From contig JAUVBB010000005.1 of the NCBI GenBank assembly GCA_030591445.1, positions 1 through 49,315 on the forward strand: a stretch of DNA of 49,315 bases, written 5' to 3'. This stretch comes from Deltaproteobacteria bacterium. Lineage in GTDB: Bacteria; Myxococcota; B64-G9. Below, in pieces: positions 1 to 8,136 of the stretch. The number at the start of each line of letters is the position of its first letter. Within the stretch, counting starts at the first letter, position 1. A program made the translations under genes and the position numbers. The notes beneath the pieces are model-generated. The model saw nothing but the letters and a program-made list of their open reading frames with translations, searched no databases and had not been told where the DNA came from.

Positions 1-1
1 G

Positions 2-427
2 AAAGTCAATCACCTCAGATTGGGAGAGTCGATCTTTCTCGGCTGTGAGACCTTGCAACGACAACCGATCGAGGGCCTTTACCCGGATGCTCTGACGCTG
101 ATCGCCGAAGTCATTGAGTCAAAGATCAAGCCGTCGGTTCCGTCTGGAGAGATCTGTCAGGATGCCTTTGGCACAAAGCCAGTTTTTCACAACCGAGGCG
201 CAATCCATCACGCCATTTTGGGAATCGGTCGTCAAGACGTCCTCGTCTCAGGTCTAATCCCTCTGACGAATGAGGTGCTAATACTGGGATCCAGCAGCGA
301 TCATATTATAGTAGAGTCTCGGCGAGGCCGCTTGAGGATAGGCGAGGAGCTGAGGTTCCACCTGAACTATGGAGCCTTGCTCGCCGCAATGACTTCACCC
401 TATGTAAAAAAGGTCTTTCTGCAATAA
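2..427 (+). CDS. Alanine/ornithine-type PLP racemase, C-terminal part (5' end outside window)
   Basis: This is the last 141 residues of a PLP-dependent amino-acid racemase of the alanine/ornithine racemase group (fold-III barrel plus beta domain). The open frame runs without a start from base 2, so the gene begins before the window. The visible part opens with VNHLRLGESIFLG, which matches the conserved INHLRxGExIxLG region of this group. It closes with LNYGALLAAMTSPYVKK, also typical of it. The catalytic-lysine half is not in view. The substrate (ornithine, lysine or alanine) cannot be read from this part. The stop is TAA at 425-427, and the next gene starts about 110 bases downstream behind a possible promoter of its own. 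Confidence 0.75.
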   Translation, partial: KVNHLRLGESIFLGCETLQRQPIEGLYPDALTLIAEVIESKIKPSVPSGEICQDAFGTKPVFHNRGAIHHAILGIGRQDVLVSGLIPLTNEVLILGSSSDHIIVESRRGRLRIGEELRFHLNYGALLAAMTSPYVKKVFLQ

Positions 428-434
428 GGACTCC

Positions 435-463
435 TTGACTTTCCCAGGGTCGAGTGCTACCCA
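435..463 (+). promoter_or_regulatory. Possible sigma-70-type promoter for the TSP3 lipoprotein
   Basis: TTGACT at 435-440 and TACCCA at 458-463 are 17 bases apart. The -35 is good and the -10 weak. It would give a leader of about 66 bases before the start at 536. Confidence 0.35.
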
Positions 464-535
464 CAAATCGGTAAGGAGTTCAATCATCCCGGGCGCTTCC
501 ATGCGAGGCGGCGGGGTTTTATGAGGGAGTGGCAC

Positions 536-1885
536 ATGCGTCGGTTGGTGCTTGCCGGGGTTGCATCGTCCCTGTTGTTGGCAACTGTGCTCGGGGGATG
601 TGATAGTCCTTGCCGGGATAACATCGAGGCAGTGCAGGACCGGGTGTTGCAATACATTCGGGATACCGATCCTACCGTGTTGGGACTGCAGCAATGCAAT
701 ATCAATCCTAGTGCGGCCAATTATGATCAAATTTGTGATTATGCCTTGCGGGCCTTGTCGACGCGGTGGCCTTATTTTGATTGTCAGGCATGTGACTCTT
801 TGGAACTGAGGCTGTGCGGTTGTTATGATGACACGGTTTGGGTGCGCGACGATGCGGGCAAGCCGATCTATCCGGGCCTGGTCTATTGCTTGGCCAGCTA
901 TTACCGGATCCGAGAGCTGTGTTCCTGTGCCCCGGATTTTCCCGGTGATCCCAGTGATTGTTACGACGCGGCCGGTGACCGGGTCTGCGCGCTGCCGCGC
1001 TCGCCGCTGCTGAAGCATCCCACCCAGCAACAGACCGATGTCTGTGACATCCTGGCCGACTCCTTTAGCTGCGCGGCCTACGATGGTGATGCCGACGGGA
1101 TACCCGATCAGTACGACGGGGGCCAGGATCACTCGGCCCAGTATGCGGCCGAAGACGCGGAGTGTCTGGATCAGTTGGGTACGCCCTGTACTGCCGATGC
1201 CCCCTGCCCGCCCGGGCCGGCCATTTGGGAGGCCTGGCGGCTGGCACCGCAGAGCTTGTACGATACCAGTTTCAACAACAACGAGGTCAAGCTGTTCATC
1301 GATGCCGATGGCGCACCTGATGACATTGACGGCGACGGGGTTTCCGATTCTTGTGACAATTGCCCCAATTTGGCCAACGGTTTTGATTGCGATCTAAGAG
1401 TCCAGGGCCAAAAGGTCAACGAACTACGCTGCGACCTCAACGGCGACTCGGTCATCACCCGGGTGTGCTGGGGCTCGGACGGCTTCCAAGATAGTTGGCG
1501 GGCACAAACGGCGGTCCTTTGCCAAAATGGTTTGCCGGCCCTGACCGAGACCTTTATGGGCGAGCAGCTCGACACCGACGACGACGGTCTGGGCGACGTC
1601 TGCGACAGCGATGTCGACAATGATGGCATTGGCAACGCGACCGACAACTGCCTCCACCTGGCCAATACCGATCAGCTCAACAGCGATGCCAACAACGAAG
1701 TCGGCGCGGATGCTTACGGCGACGCCTGCGATCCGGATGACGATGGTGATGGCGTCTGCGATCCGGGTTTTGCCAGCGAAGCCCACAGCCCGTGTAGCGG
1801 CACGGACAACTGTCCCTTGGCCTACAATCCCAGCCAGCTCGACAGCGACGGTGATGGGGTGGGCAACTCCTGCGACCCCGACTAA
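536..1885 (+). CDS. Secreted lipoprotein with thrombospondin type 3 repeats
   Basis: A 449-residue predicted outer-surface lipoprotein. A signal peptide (MRRLVLAGVASSLL...) ends in the lipobox LGGC, so the mature chain would be lipidated at that Cys. The N-terminal third is Cys-rich without a family I recognise. The rest holds calcium-binding thrombospondin type 3 repeats of the form DxDxDGxxDxCDNC, with clear copies near residues 180-190, 255-285, 345-400 and at the very C-terminus (SDGDGVGNSCDPD). The start at 536 is preferred over the in-frame ATG at 521: GAGGGAG (523-529) sits 6-7 bases before 536, and the signal peptide begins there. It ends 25 bases before mutS2, so the two are probably co-transcribed. 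Function unknown; a Ca-stabilised surface or matrix protein is the safest reading. Confidence 0.85.
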   Translation: MRRLVLAGVASSLLLATVLGGCDSPCRDNIEAVQDRVLQYIRDTDPTVLGLQQCNINPSAANYDQICDYALRALSTRWPYFDCQACDSLELRLCGCYDDTVWVRDDAGKPIYPGLVYCLASYYRIRELCSCAPDFPGDPSDCYDAAGDRVCALPRSPLLKHPTQQQTDVCDILADSFSCAAYDGDADGIPDQYDGGQDHSAQYAAEDAECLDQLGTPCTADAPCPPGPAIWEAWRLAPQSLYDTSFNNNEVKLFIDADGAPDDIDGDGVSDSCDNCPNLANGFDCDLRVQGQKVNELRCDLNGDSVITRVCWGSDGFQDSWRAQTAVLCQNGLPALTETFMGEQLDTDDDGLGDVCDSDVDNDGIGNATDNCLHLANTDQLNSDANNEVGADAYGDACDPDDDGDGVCDPGFASEAHSPCSGTDNCPLAYNPSQLDSDGDGVGNSCDPD

Positions 1886-1910
1886 ATCCGCCCGGGGCAG
1901 AACGAAAATT

Positions 1911-4280
1911 ATGCAGTTCGATGATACAAGTGCCGAGCACCTGGGTTGGAACGAAATCCTTACTGCCCTGGCCGACCGGGCGGTCACGCCGCAAGGACGT
2001 GAATGTTGTCTGGCCTTGCGCCCGGTCTCTGACCCAGAGACCATCCAAGTCCGCCAGCAACGCTGTCAACAATTGGGGCGCCTGGTGGCCGAAGGCAGGA
2101 ATTTGCCCATCGATGCCATCGATGAAATCGGCCCAGAGCTGGATCGGGCGCGCAAGCACGGCCTGCTGACGGCAGAAGCGGTCCAGCGCGTGGCCCAGGC
2201 CATGCGCATCTCTTCCTTGGTTCGGCGTTTTCTGATCGACGCCGGACCAGAAGCCCGGGCCTTGGTCGACCTGGCGCGCGACGCGCACGATCTTTTGAGC
2301 CCGGGACGAGATCTGCTTGATGCTTTCGATGAGATGGGCGAGCTGCGCGACAGTGCCAGTCCCGAACTGGCCAAGCGGCGCAAATCGGCTCGCTCCACGG
2401 CTAGCCACATTCGTAGCAAGCTAGAAAGGATCATGCGCAAAACCAGCGTGGCCTCCTGTCTTAGCGATCAATATATTACCCAACGGGCCGATCGCTTTGT
2501 GCTGCCGGTCCGGGCCGATATGCATCAGCCCTTTGCGGGCATCGTCCACGACACTTCCCAGACGGGGGCCACGCTCTTTATCGAGCCGACCGAGCTATTG
2601 GAGGACGGCAACCGCTTGAAAATTGCCCAGCGGGCAGTGCAAGAAGAGGAACAACGCATCCTGGCCGAGTACAGCGATGAAATCGCCCGGCACGCCTCTG
2701 CCTTGGCAGACAACCTGGTCTGCCTGGCCCGAGCCGATTTGGTTATGGCCGCGGAAGAACTCGGCCGGCGGCTGCGAGGCAGTTTCCCCCAGGTGGGCGG
2801 CAAAGGATTTTTTCTGAATGAGGCGCGTCATCCATTGATGGCCCTCGACCCGGGACCGGTGGTCACCAACTCCATTCGGCTAACGCCCGCCCAGCGATGC
2901 CTGGTGATAACGGGACCCAATGCCGGGGGCAAAACGGTCACCTTGAAGTCCATGGGCCTGATTGCCATGATGGCCCAGGCCGGCTTGCCCACCCCCGTGG
3001 CCGATGGTTCGCGTATCGGCTTGTTCCAACACCTGCATGCGGTTATGGGCGATGCCCAGGACCTGCACAGTGGCCTGTCCACTTTTTCCGCCCATGTCGC
3101 CGCCATCGGCCGCATTCTGCCCCAGGCGGATGAAGACACCCTGGTCTTGCTCGACGAAGTCACCGCCGACACCGACCCCAGTCATGGCGCCGCCCTGGCC
3201 GCCGCGCTGCTGGCTTTCCTTACCCGCCGAGGCGCCACCACCGTGGTCACCACCCACTACGAGGAACTCAAACACCTGGCCTACCACGACGATCACTTCG
3301 CCAACGCCAGTGTCGGTTTCGATCTCGACACCATGCAGCCTAGTTACACGCTGCACCCGGATCTGCCCGGCCGCTCGCTCACACTTGCTATCGCCCGGCG
3401 CCTGGGCATCCCGGAGGAGATCCTGGCCGCGGCTGAAGCCAGTCTGGACGGCGGCGAAAGTAAAGTAGACGACATGCTCGATAGCCTCGAAGAAGAACGC
3501 GGAGCTTTGAGCCGGCTGCGATTGGAGCTGGCCCAAGAAAAGGGCGAGGCCGGGCGCAAAGCGCAAGAGCATGCCCAGGCAGCGCAATCGCTCAGCCAAG
3601 AAAAAGAAGATTTGCAGAAAACCGGAAGAGACGATCTGCTCGCCGATATCCGCCAGATCCGCGGCGAGGTGGCCAGCCTCATCGAATCATTGCGCCGAAA
3701 ACCTTCCCTGCCGGCCGCCGGGCAGGTCAGCGAAAAACTGAAAAGTACCGAAGAGCGCCTGCGCAAAGCTGCCCAAACACCCGCCCCGACCGCACCCACC
3801 GCCCTCGGTAGTTTGCAAACCGGCGATCGGGTCCGCATTCTATCGCTCAACAAGGAAGGCCAGGTCACCGCCATCGACACCCGTGCCGAAATGATCAGTG
3901 TGCGCATCGGGGGCATGCGCACCCGGGTGCCGGCACAGCAAGTCGAGCGAATCAGCGCGGGGCCGCTCCGCCGGCCCAAGGTGGAAGTCCGGGTAGATGC
4001 CGTGCGCGCCCCCCGACCAGAGACAGAAGTACGTACGCCGGAAAACACGCTGGACTTGCGCGGTCAGCGGGTAGACGAAGCCTTGGCCCGCTTGGACAAG
4101 TTCTTAGACGAGTTGTTCGGCGCCGAAAGAGAAACTGTATTTATTATCCACGGTCATGGCACCGGCGCACTCCGCGCGGCCATCCGGGACTACTTGCAGG
4201 ACTCAGCCTATCCGCGCCACTTTCGCACCGGCGCTCCCGAAGAGGGTGGCGACGGAATCACGGTGGTAAAATTAAAGTAA
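1911..4280 (+). CDS. mutS2: Endonuclease MutS2
   Basis: A 789-residue protein of normal MutS2 length. Family members bind branched DNA or stalled collided ribosomes, act as ATPases, and nick or split their substrate with a C-terminal Smr domain. Visible order: clamp/core region (1-310); ATPase with Walker A GPNAGGKT at 335-342, STFSAH signature, Walker B LVLLDE and TTHYEELK; a coiled coil (about 510-620); a KOW/linker region; and an Smr domain from about residue 714 with LDLRG and HGHGTGALR. The start at 1911 (MQFDDTSAEHLG) is chosen by family alignment; the longer open frame upstream overlaps the TSP3 gene and is low-complexity. The segment after Walker B reads DEVTADTDPSHG, where most MutS2 have DELGAGTDPxEG, a change in a normally rigid loop. 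It should still be an active ATPase, as Walker A and B are intact. Confidence 0.95.
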   Translation: MQFDDTSAEHLGWNEILTALADRAVTPQGRECCLALRPVSDPETIQVRQQRCQQLGRLVAEGRNLPIDAIDEIGPELDRARKHGLLTAEAVQRVAQAMRISSLVRRFLIDAGPEARALVDLARDAHDLLSPGRDLLDAFDEMGELRDSASPELAKRRKSARSTASHIRSKLERIMRKTSVASCLSDQYITQRADRFVLPVRADMHQPFAGIVHDTSQTGATLFIEPTELLEDGNRLKIAQRAVQEEEQRILAEYSDEIARHASALADNLVCLARADLVMAAEELGRRLRGSFPQVGGKGFFLNEARHPLMALDPGPVVTNSIRLTPAQRCLVITGPNAGGKTVTLKSMGLIAMMAQAGLPTPVADGSRIGLFQHLHAVMGDAQDLHSGLSTFSAHVAAIGRILPQADEDTLVLLDEVTADTDPSHGAALAAALLAFLTRRGATTVVTTHYEELKHLAYHDDHFANASVGFDLDTMQPSYTLHPDLPGRSLTLAIARRLGIPEEILAAAEASLDGGESKVDDMLDSLEEERGALSRLRLELAQEKGEAGRKAQEHAQAAQSLSQEKEDLQKTGRDDLLADIRQIRGEVASLIESLRRKPSLPAAGQVSEKLKSTEERLRKAAQTPAPTAPTALGSLQTGDRVRILSLNKEGQVTAIDTRAEMISVRIGGMRTRVPAQQVERISAGPLRRPKVEVRVDAVRAPRPETEVRTPENTLDLRGQRVDEALARLDKFLDELFGAERETVFIIHGHGTGALRAAIRDYLQDSAYPRHFRTGAPEEGGDGITVVKLK

Positions 4281-4284
4281 AAGA

Positions 4285-4305
4285 GGGCACACAAGCAATG
4301 TGCCC
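4285..4305 (-). terminator. Likely rho-independent terminator of the ferredoxin gene
   Basis: GGGCACA (4285-4291) and TGTGCCC (4299-4305) form a 7-bp stem with a 7-base loop. Read on the minus strand it is followed by CTCTTTTACTTTAATTTTA. It lies between the convergent 3' ends of mutS2 and the ferredoxin gene and may serve both. Confidence 0.55.
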
Positions 4306-4343
4306 CCTCCACTTAACAGATTTTGGACCTAGGCCTTGCGGTA

Positions 4344-4550
4344 CTAAGCCTTAACAATGCACTCAGGTACCGGGCACTCCTCACGGCACTGGGGCTCGCC
4401 TTCTTCTTCGCACTCGGTGCAAGTCTCAGCAGAGATCACGTAGATGGTCTCACCGTCGCCATCGGTTTCTTCGGTGATAGCCTCGCGGGGGCATACCATG
4501 ACACAGGCTCCACACTTGAGGCACTCGTCCAAAATGATTTTCATTGCCAT
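4344..4550 (-). CDS. 2[4Fe-4S] ferredoxin (YfhL-like)
   Basis: A 68-residue cytoplasmic electron carrier. The first cluster motif is CLKCGACVMVCP. The second cluster has the longer spacing CTEC-x8-C-x3-CP-x3-C typical of the YfhL/Allochromatium-type ferredoxins. GGAGAG lies 7 bases before the ATG at 4550, and a good promoter is found at 4624-4653, so the gene is probably its own transcript ending at the hairpin at 4285-4305. The redox partner is not evident; the divergent nitroreductase is flavin-dependent but need not be linked. Confidence in the family is high. Confidence 0.93.
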   Translation of the reverse strand: MAMKIILDECLKCGACVMVCPREAITEETDGDGETIYVISAETCTECEEEGEPQCREECPVPECIVKA

Positions 4551-4623
4551 TTCCGTACTCTCCTTCAGTCGAGTGGTTACTCTTCGCCGCCGGGACCTTT
4601 TGCCACCGGTGACGAGGTGCTTT

Positions 4624-4653
4624 TGTATAAGATCTGCTCCCGGCGCCTGTCAA
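4624..4653 (-). promoter_or_regulatory. Sigma-70-type promoter for the ferredoxin gene
   Basis: On the minus strand a perfect TTGACA (4653-4648) is followed after 18 bases by TATACA (4629-4624). Transcription would start near 4617, giving a leader of about 67 bases. Confidence 0.7.
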
Positions 4654-4740
4654 CCATTTTCATCTCCTTTTGTTCCGCTTGCACTTCAGTATCAATTGAC
4701 TAAGACTAGCCGGGCTTGGTATTCGCTTGGAGGCATTGTC

Positions 4741-5265
4741 ATGAGCAACCCCGTACTCGACATTATCAAAACGCGCCGAAGCATCCGGGCTTTTCTGCCC
4801 GACGAAATTCCCGACCCCCTCATCGCCCAGATCCTGGCCGCCGGCAGCTGGGCGCCTTCGGCGGGCAATGTGCAACCCTGGCATTTCTATCTGGTCCGCG
4901 AAAGCTATCTAAAGAGCAAGCTGGCCCTGTCGGCCGTGGGACAAAAGCATATAGCCCAGGCGCCCTTGGTGATTGTGGTGGCTGCCGATCAGGCAAAAGC
5001 AATGCAGGCCTATCAGGCGCGGGGAAAAGATCTTTACTGTTTGCAAGACACTGCCGCCGCCATGCAAAACATGCTGCTGGCCGCCCATTCTCTGGGTTTG
5101 GGATCCTGCTGGGCCGGTGCCTTCGATGAAGATGCAGTCAAGAAACTGTTGCGTTTGCCCCCGGCGCATCGGCCGGTGGCACTGCTGGCACTGGGCAAAG
5201 CCGCCGGGGTCGTGCCGAACCCGGGACGTCACCCCATGCACTTGGTTTATACCGAAGTCGAATAA
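4741..5265 (+). CDS. Nitroreductase family FMN protein
   Basis: A 174-residue flavoprotein of the nitroreductase fold, which usually reduces nitro groups, quinones or related compounds with NAD(P)H. The N-terminal RRSIRAF is the FMN-phosphate binding motif; WAPSAGNVQPWHF and GLGSCWAG are the other family blocks. The length is that of the short, minimal members. The start is fixed by GGAGG at 4729-4733, seven bases before ATG 4741; a longer open frame upstream runs antisense to the ferredoxin gene and is not real. The 3' end overlaps the convergent methyltransferase gene by 19 bases. The actual substrate cannot be told. Confidence 0.92.
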   Translation: MSNPVLDIIKTRRSIRAFLPDEIPDPLIAQILAAGSWAPSAGNVQPWHFYLVRESYLKSKLALSAVGQKHIAQAPLVIVVAADQAKAMQAYQARGKDLYCLQDTAAAMQNMLLAAHSLGLGSCWAGAFDEDAVKKLLRLPPAHRPVALLALGKAAGVVPNPGRHPMHLVYTEVE

Positions 5266-6239
5266 TCCGGGGGGTCAGCCGGCGCCTGGCCCAGGATCAA
5301 CCAATGGGCCGGCGGCAGGTCAACGCGACGGAGTTGGGCCAAACCGGCGGCGCGCAGCCAAGCGCGCAGCTCCGGCTCCGAATAAGTATCGCCTCGTGAA
5401 CGCATGTTGATGGCAAACAAGGCACCCATCAGATTCTCGCGCTTGTGCTCATCAATGATAAAATCGACCACCGCCAGCCGGCCACCCGGCGCCAAACTGG
5501 CCGCCGCCCGCTGAACCAGCGCCTGGGCTTGGGCGGCTTTCTCGATGTGCAGAACATTGGCCAAAAGCACCAAATCTTGCCCGGCGGGAAACTCGGAATG
5601 GTGATAGTCTCCGCTGATAAAATGAATTCTTTGCCCCAGCTCCGTGCCGACCAGCGAATCGGTACCCAAGGTCGCTACTTCGGCAACTTCCAGGACCGTA
5701 ACCTGCAGTCGCGGCTGCGCCGAGCAAAAAACGCGGGCATATCCGCCCGTGCCCCCGCCCAAATCCAGCACCCGCTCTATCCCCAGCAAACCATCCAGCG
5801 CTTCGACTACCTGATGGGCCAGCAAGGCGGCGGCGGCCTGCATTCCCTGACTAAAGGCGGCCAACTTATCGCCGGCGCGAGTGCTGCCTTTCTCGGCCCC
5901 GGAGCGCAACCAATCTTCTAAGCCGGCACCCCAGCGATCGGCCAGCGCCTGGGCATGGGCCACAAAGGGCGTCAAATCGTCCGGACCGGGCAGAAAATGT
6001 TTTCTTAGGGCAGGATGCAAGCGGAATTTATCGCCCTCGACCGCTAACAAGCCTTGGGCACAAAGCGCGCGTACTATCTTGCCGGTGGCCGGTAAATCCA
6101 GCTTGAGGGCCGCAGCCAATTCCGGCGCGTCTGCCGGCGCCTGCGCCAGCGCCCGCAACAATCCCACCTTGGCCGCCAAGGTCACCACCCGTGGGCCGGC
6201 AAAGCCCCACAGTAGCTCATACAACTGGGATACATCCAT
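5247..6239 (-). CDS. SAM-dependent methyltransferase with dimerisation domain (O-methyltransferase type)
   Basis: A 330-residue class I methyltransferase of the Methyltransf_2 (acetylserotonin/CrtF-like) type. Residues about 1-90 form the winged-helix dimerisation domain (LLRALAQAPADAPELAAAL, RALCAQGLLAVEG). The SAM-binding site is VLDLGGGTGGYARVF near residue 160, followed by the acidic strand and VLLANVLHI in the catalytic domain. It starts 4 bases after the amidase stop codon, so the two form an operon and are likely translated together. The small-molecule substrate is unknown; no biosynthetic cluster surrounds it. The 3' end overlaps the nitroreductase gene tail to tail. Confidence 0.88.
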   Translation of the reverse strand: MDVSQLYELLWGFAGPRVVTLAAKVGLLRALAQAPADAPELAAALKLDLPATGKIVRALCAQGLLAVEGDKFRLHPALRKHFLPGPDDLTPFVAHAQALADRWGAGLEDWLRSGAEKGSTRAGDKLAAFSQGMQAAAALLAHQVVEALDGLLGIERVLDLGGGTGGYARVFCSAQPRLQVTVLEVAEVATLGTDSLVGTELGQRIHFISGDYHHSEFPAGQDLVLLANVLHIEKAAQAQALVQRAAASLAPGGRLAVVDFIIDEHKRENLMGALFAINMRSRGDTYSEPELRAWLRAAGLAQLRRVDLPPAHWLILGQAPADPPDYSTSV

Positions 6240-6243
6240 ACTC

Positions 6244-7944
6244 TTAATCGGTCGCTAACAAATCGTTATACACCTTGGGTCGACGGTGAGATATTGCCCC
6301 TTCGGCAACGGCGGCCAGGCGCAGCAAGAGATGTTCTTCATAGGCTCGACCCATCATTTGAAAGCCCACCGGCAAACCGCTCTGATCATATCCAGCCGGA
6401 ATCGAGATGGCCGGCTGACCGGTCAGATTGGCAACCGGGGAATAGCGCATGATCTTGGTGGTCAAAGACATATTGGATTCGCCAGTTTTCAACGAGTCTT
6501 TGCCGATTTTCGGCGCGGTGCAGGCATTGGTGGGAGTGGCAATGACATCGACCTTGGTAAAAGCCCGATCGAAATGCTCGCAAATCCGGTTACGCAAGCG
6601 CTGGGCATGGATGTAGTCGGTGGCCCGCAAACTGCGAGCCAAGGCCAGGTTGACCCGGTTCTCGGTCGAGTAATGCTTGCGGTGCGCCTTATAGTATTCC
6701 AAGTGGGCCGCCGCCATTTCGGTGGCAATGATGATCATGTGGACCGGGCCCACGCGCTCTAACTCGGGCACCTCGATTTCAACCACCTGGCAACCGGCCT
6801 GAACCAAGTGCTTGAGTTGTTTTCGGCATTGGTCGACCACTTCCGGATCAGCGTCATCAAACCATGGAGAATATACCCCGATTCGGATGCCGGCCAGATC
6901 CTGCTTGGCCAAATCAGCTAGATGGGGGGCCGGCCGACCCATGCTATTGCGGTCGCGCTCATCCGGCCCGGCCATGGCGGCATAAGCCGTAGCCACATCA
7001 CGTACGCTGGCGCCAATGGGCCCGACGTGGGCCACGGACCAACACAGGGGTGCCGCACCCCGCTCGCTGACGCGCCCGAAAGTGGGCTTGAGCCCCACCA
7101 CCCCGCAAAAGGAAGCCGGCAGACGCACCGAGCCGCCGCCGTCGGCACCCAACGCCAAAGGACAACACCCGGCCGCCACCGCCGCCGCCGAACCGCTGGA
7201 AGAACCGCCGGTGGCATGCTCTGGATGGTAGGGATTGCGAGCCGTACCATGACCAGGATTGATGCCGGTCACGCCCAGGCCGATTTCATGCATGTTGGTC
7301 TTGCCGATAAGAAGGGCGCCGGCTGCCCGCAAGCGGGCCACCGGTTCGGCGTCCTCGGCCACCGATTCCTGGCCCAGAAAAACCGTACCCACCGTGGTCG
7401 GATAACCCTTCAAATCCAATTCATCCTTAACCGCAACCGGAACACCGTCCAAGGGCCCGAGGTTTTTGCCGGCGCGGTAACGCTTGGCACTGGCCTGGGC
7501 CTGGGCCATAAAATCGTCCTGTTGCTGGGCTACGAATATGCGCATAGGCGGGTCGAGCTCTTCGCCAGCCCGAATGTTCTCAATGATACGGGTGGCGATT
7601 TTCTCTGGATCGCTGCGACTTTGCAAATAGGCATCGACAAAGTCTCCGGCCGTGGAAAAAGCAAAACCCTCGGGTTTTGGCCGCGGCAAACTAGCGGCCT
7701 GGGCCATCAAGTCCGCGCTTCCCGTCTCGGTCGCGGAAACTGCGTTTTCCCCAATGGTCAAACGCGGCTGAACCGGCAAGTCCGTATCAATCGACAACTT
7801 TCTCAGCGCGGCAATGCCGGTATCGGCCACCAATTTTGCGATCAAGGCCCCACTCAAGGGTGGCTTCTCCAGGGCATTGGCCAGCATACGCAGAGCCCCT
7901 CCAGCTACCCGAGGCGCCTTAAAATGATTTGGATCGTAGGTCAT
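6244..7944 (-). CDS. Amidase (amidase signature family)
   Basis: A 566-residue serine hydrolase of the amidase signature family (GatA, FAAH and relatives), which cleave C-N amide bonds. The Ser-Ser-Lys triad is visible: Lys in [12 protein letters not shown], the cis-Ser in [14 protein letters not shown], and the nucleophile Ser in [16 protein letters not shown] (most members have GTDTGGS). A leader of about 120 residues precedes the core, longer than in GatA. The start at 7944 is chosen over one at 7971 because GGGAGG lies just before it. No gatB or gatC is near, so a role in Gln-tRNA formation is unlikely; a free amidase acting on a small amide is more plausible. The methyltransferase follows in the same operon. 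Confidence 0.9.
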   Translation of the reverse strand: MTYDPNHFKAPRVAGGALRMLANALEKPPLSGALIAKLVADTGIAALRKLSIDTDLPVQPRLTIGENAVSATETGSADLMAQAASLPRPKPEGFAFSTAGDFVDAYLQSRSDPEKIATRIIENIRAGEELDPPMRIFVAQQQDDFMAQAQASAKRYRAGKNLGPLDGVPVAVKDELDLKGYPTTVGTVFLGQESVAEDAEPVARLRAAGALLIGKTNMHEIGLGVTGINPGHGTARNPYHPEHATGGSSSGSAAAVAAGCCPLALGADGGGSVRLPASFCGVVGLKPTFGRVSERGAAPLCWSVAHVGPIGASVRDVATAYAAMAGPDERDRNSMGRPAPHLADLAKQDLAGIRIGVYSPWFDDADPEVVDQCRKQLKHLVQAGCQVVEIEVPELERVGPVHMIIIATEMAAAHLEYYKAHRKHYSTENRVNLALARSLRATDYIHAQRLRNRICEHFDRAFTKVDVIATPTNACTAPKIGKDSLKTGESNMSLTTKIMRYSPVANLTGQPAISIPAGYDQSGLPVGFQMMGRAYEEHLLLRLAAVAEGAISHRRPKVYNDLLATD

Positions 7945-8078
7945 GAGACCCTCCCTTTCCGTGAAAAACAAAGAAACGGCCTACACAGACCACAAACACG
8001 CGTGAATTTCAAGCCAGGCGGGTTTTTTTGCGGCCAAGATCCCGAAACCAAAGCCTTATGATCAAGCCGATTCCTATG

Positions 8079-8107
8079 TTGACATGCCCCTTGCCAAGCC
8101 GTAGTTT
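8079..8107 (+). promoter_or_regulatory. Sigma-70-type promoter of the surface operon
   Basis: TTGACA (8079-8084), 17 bases, TAGTTT (8102-8107). A start near 8114 gives a leader of about 23 bases with AGGAGG at 8126-8131, ahead of the five-gene run 8137-16680. Confidence 0.65.
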
Positions 8108-8136
8108 ACCCCTCGCCTTGAAACCAGGAGGCATGG

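Noticed and set aside
395-1132. Minus-strand open frame of 245 codons over the TSP3 lipoprotein
   Set aside because: The plus-strand gene has a signal peptide, ribosome site and Ca-binding repeats; the minus frame shows nothing.
4696-4725. Promoter for the nitroreductase gene (TTGACT with TATTCG)
   Set aside because: The -10 would end just before the ribosome site, so the mRNA would start inside the Shine-Dalgarno; the -10 is also poor.
6922-8061. Long plus-strand open frame (379 codons) opposite the amidase gene
   Set aside because: It is antisense to a complete amidase with all catalytic motifs. Its protein is rich in Arg, Gly and His with no family features, as expected for a shadow frame in GC-rich DNA.
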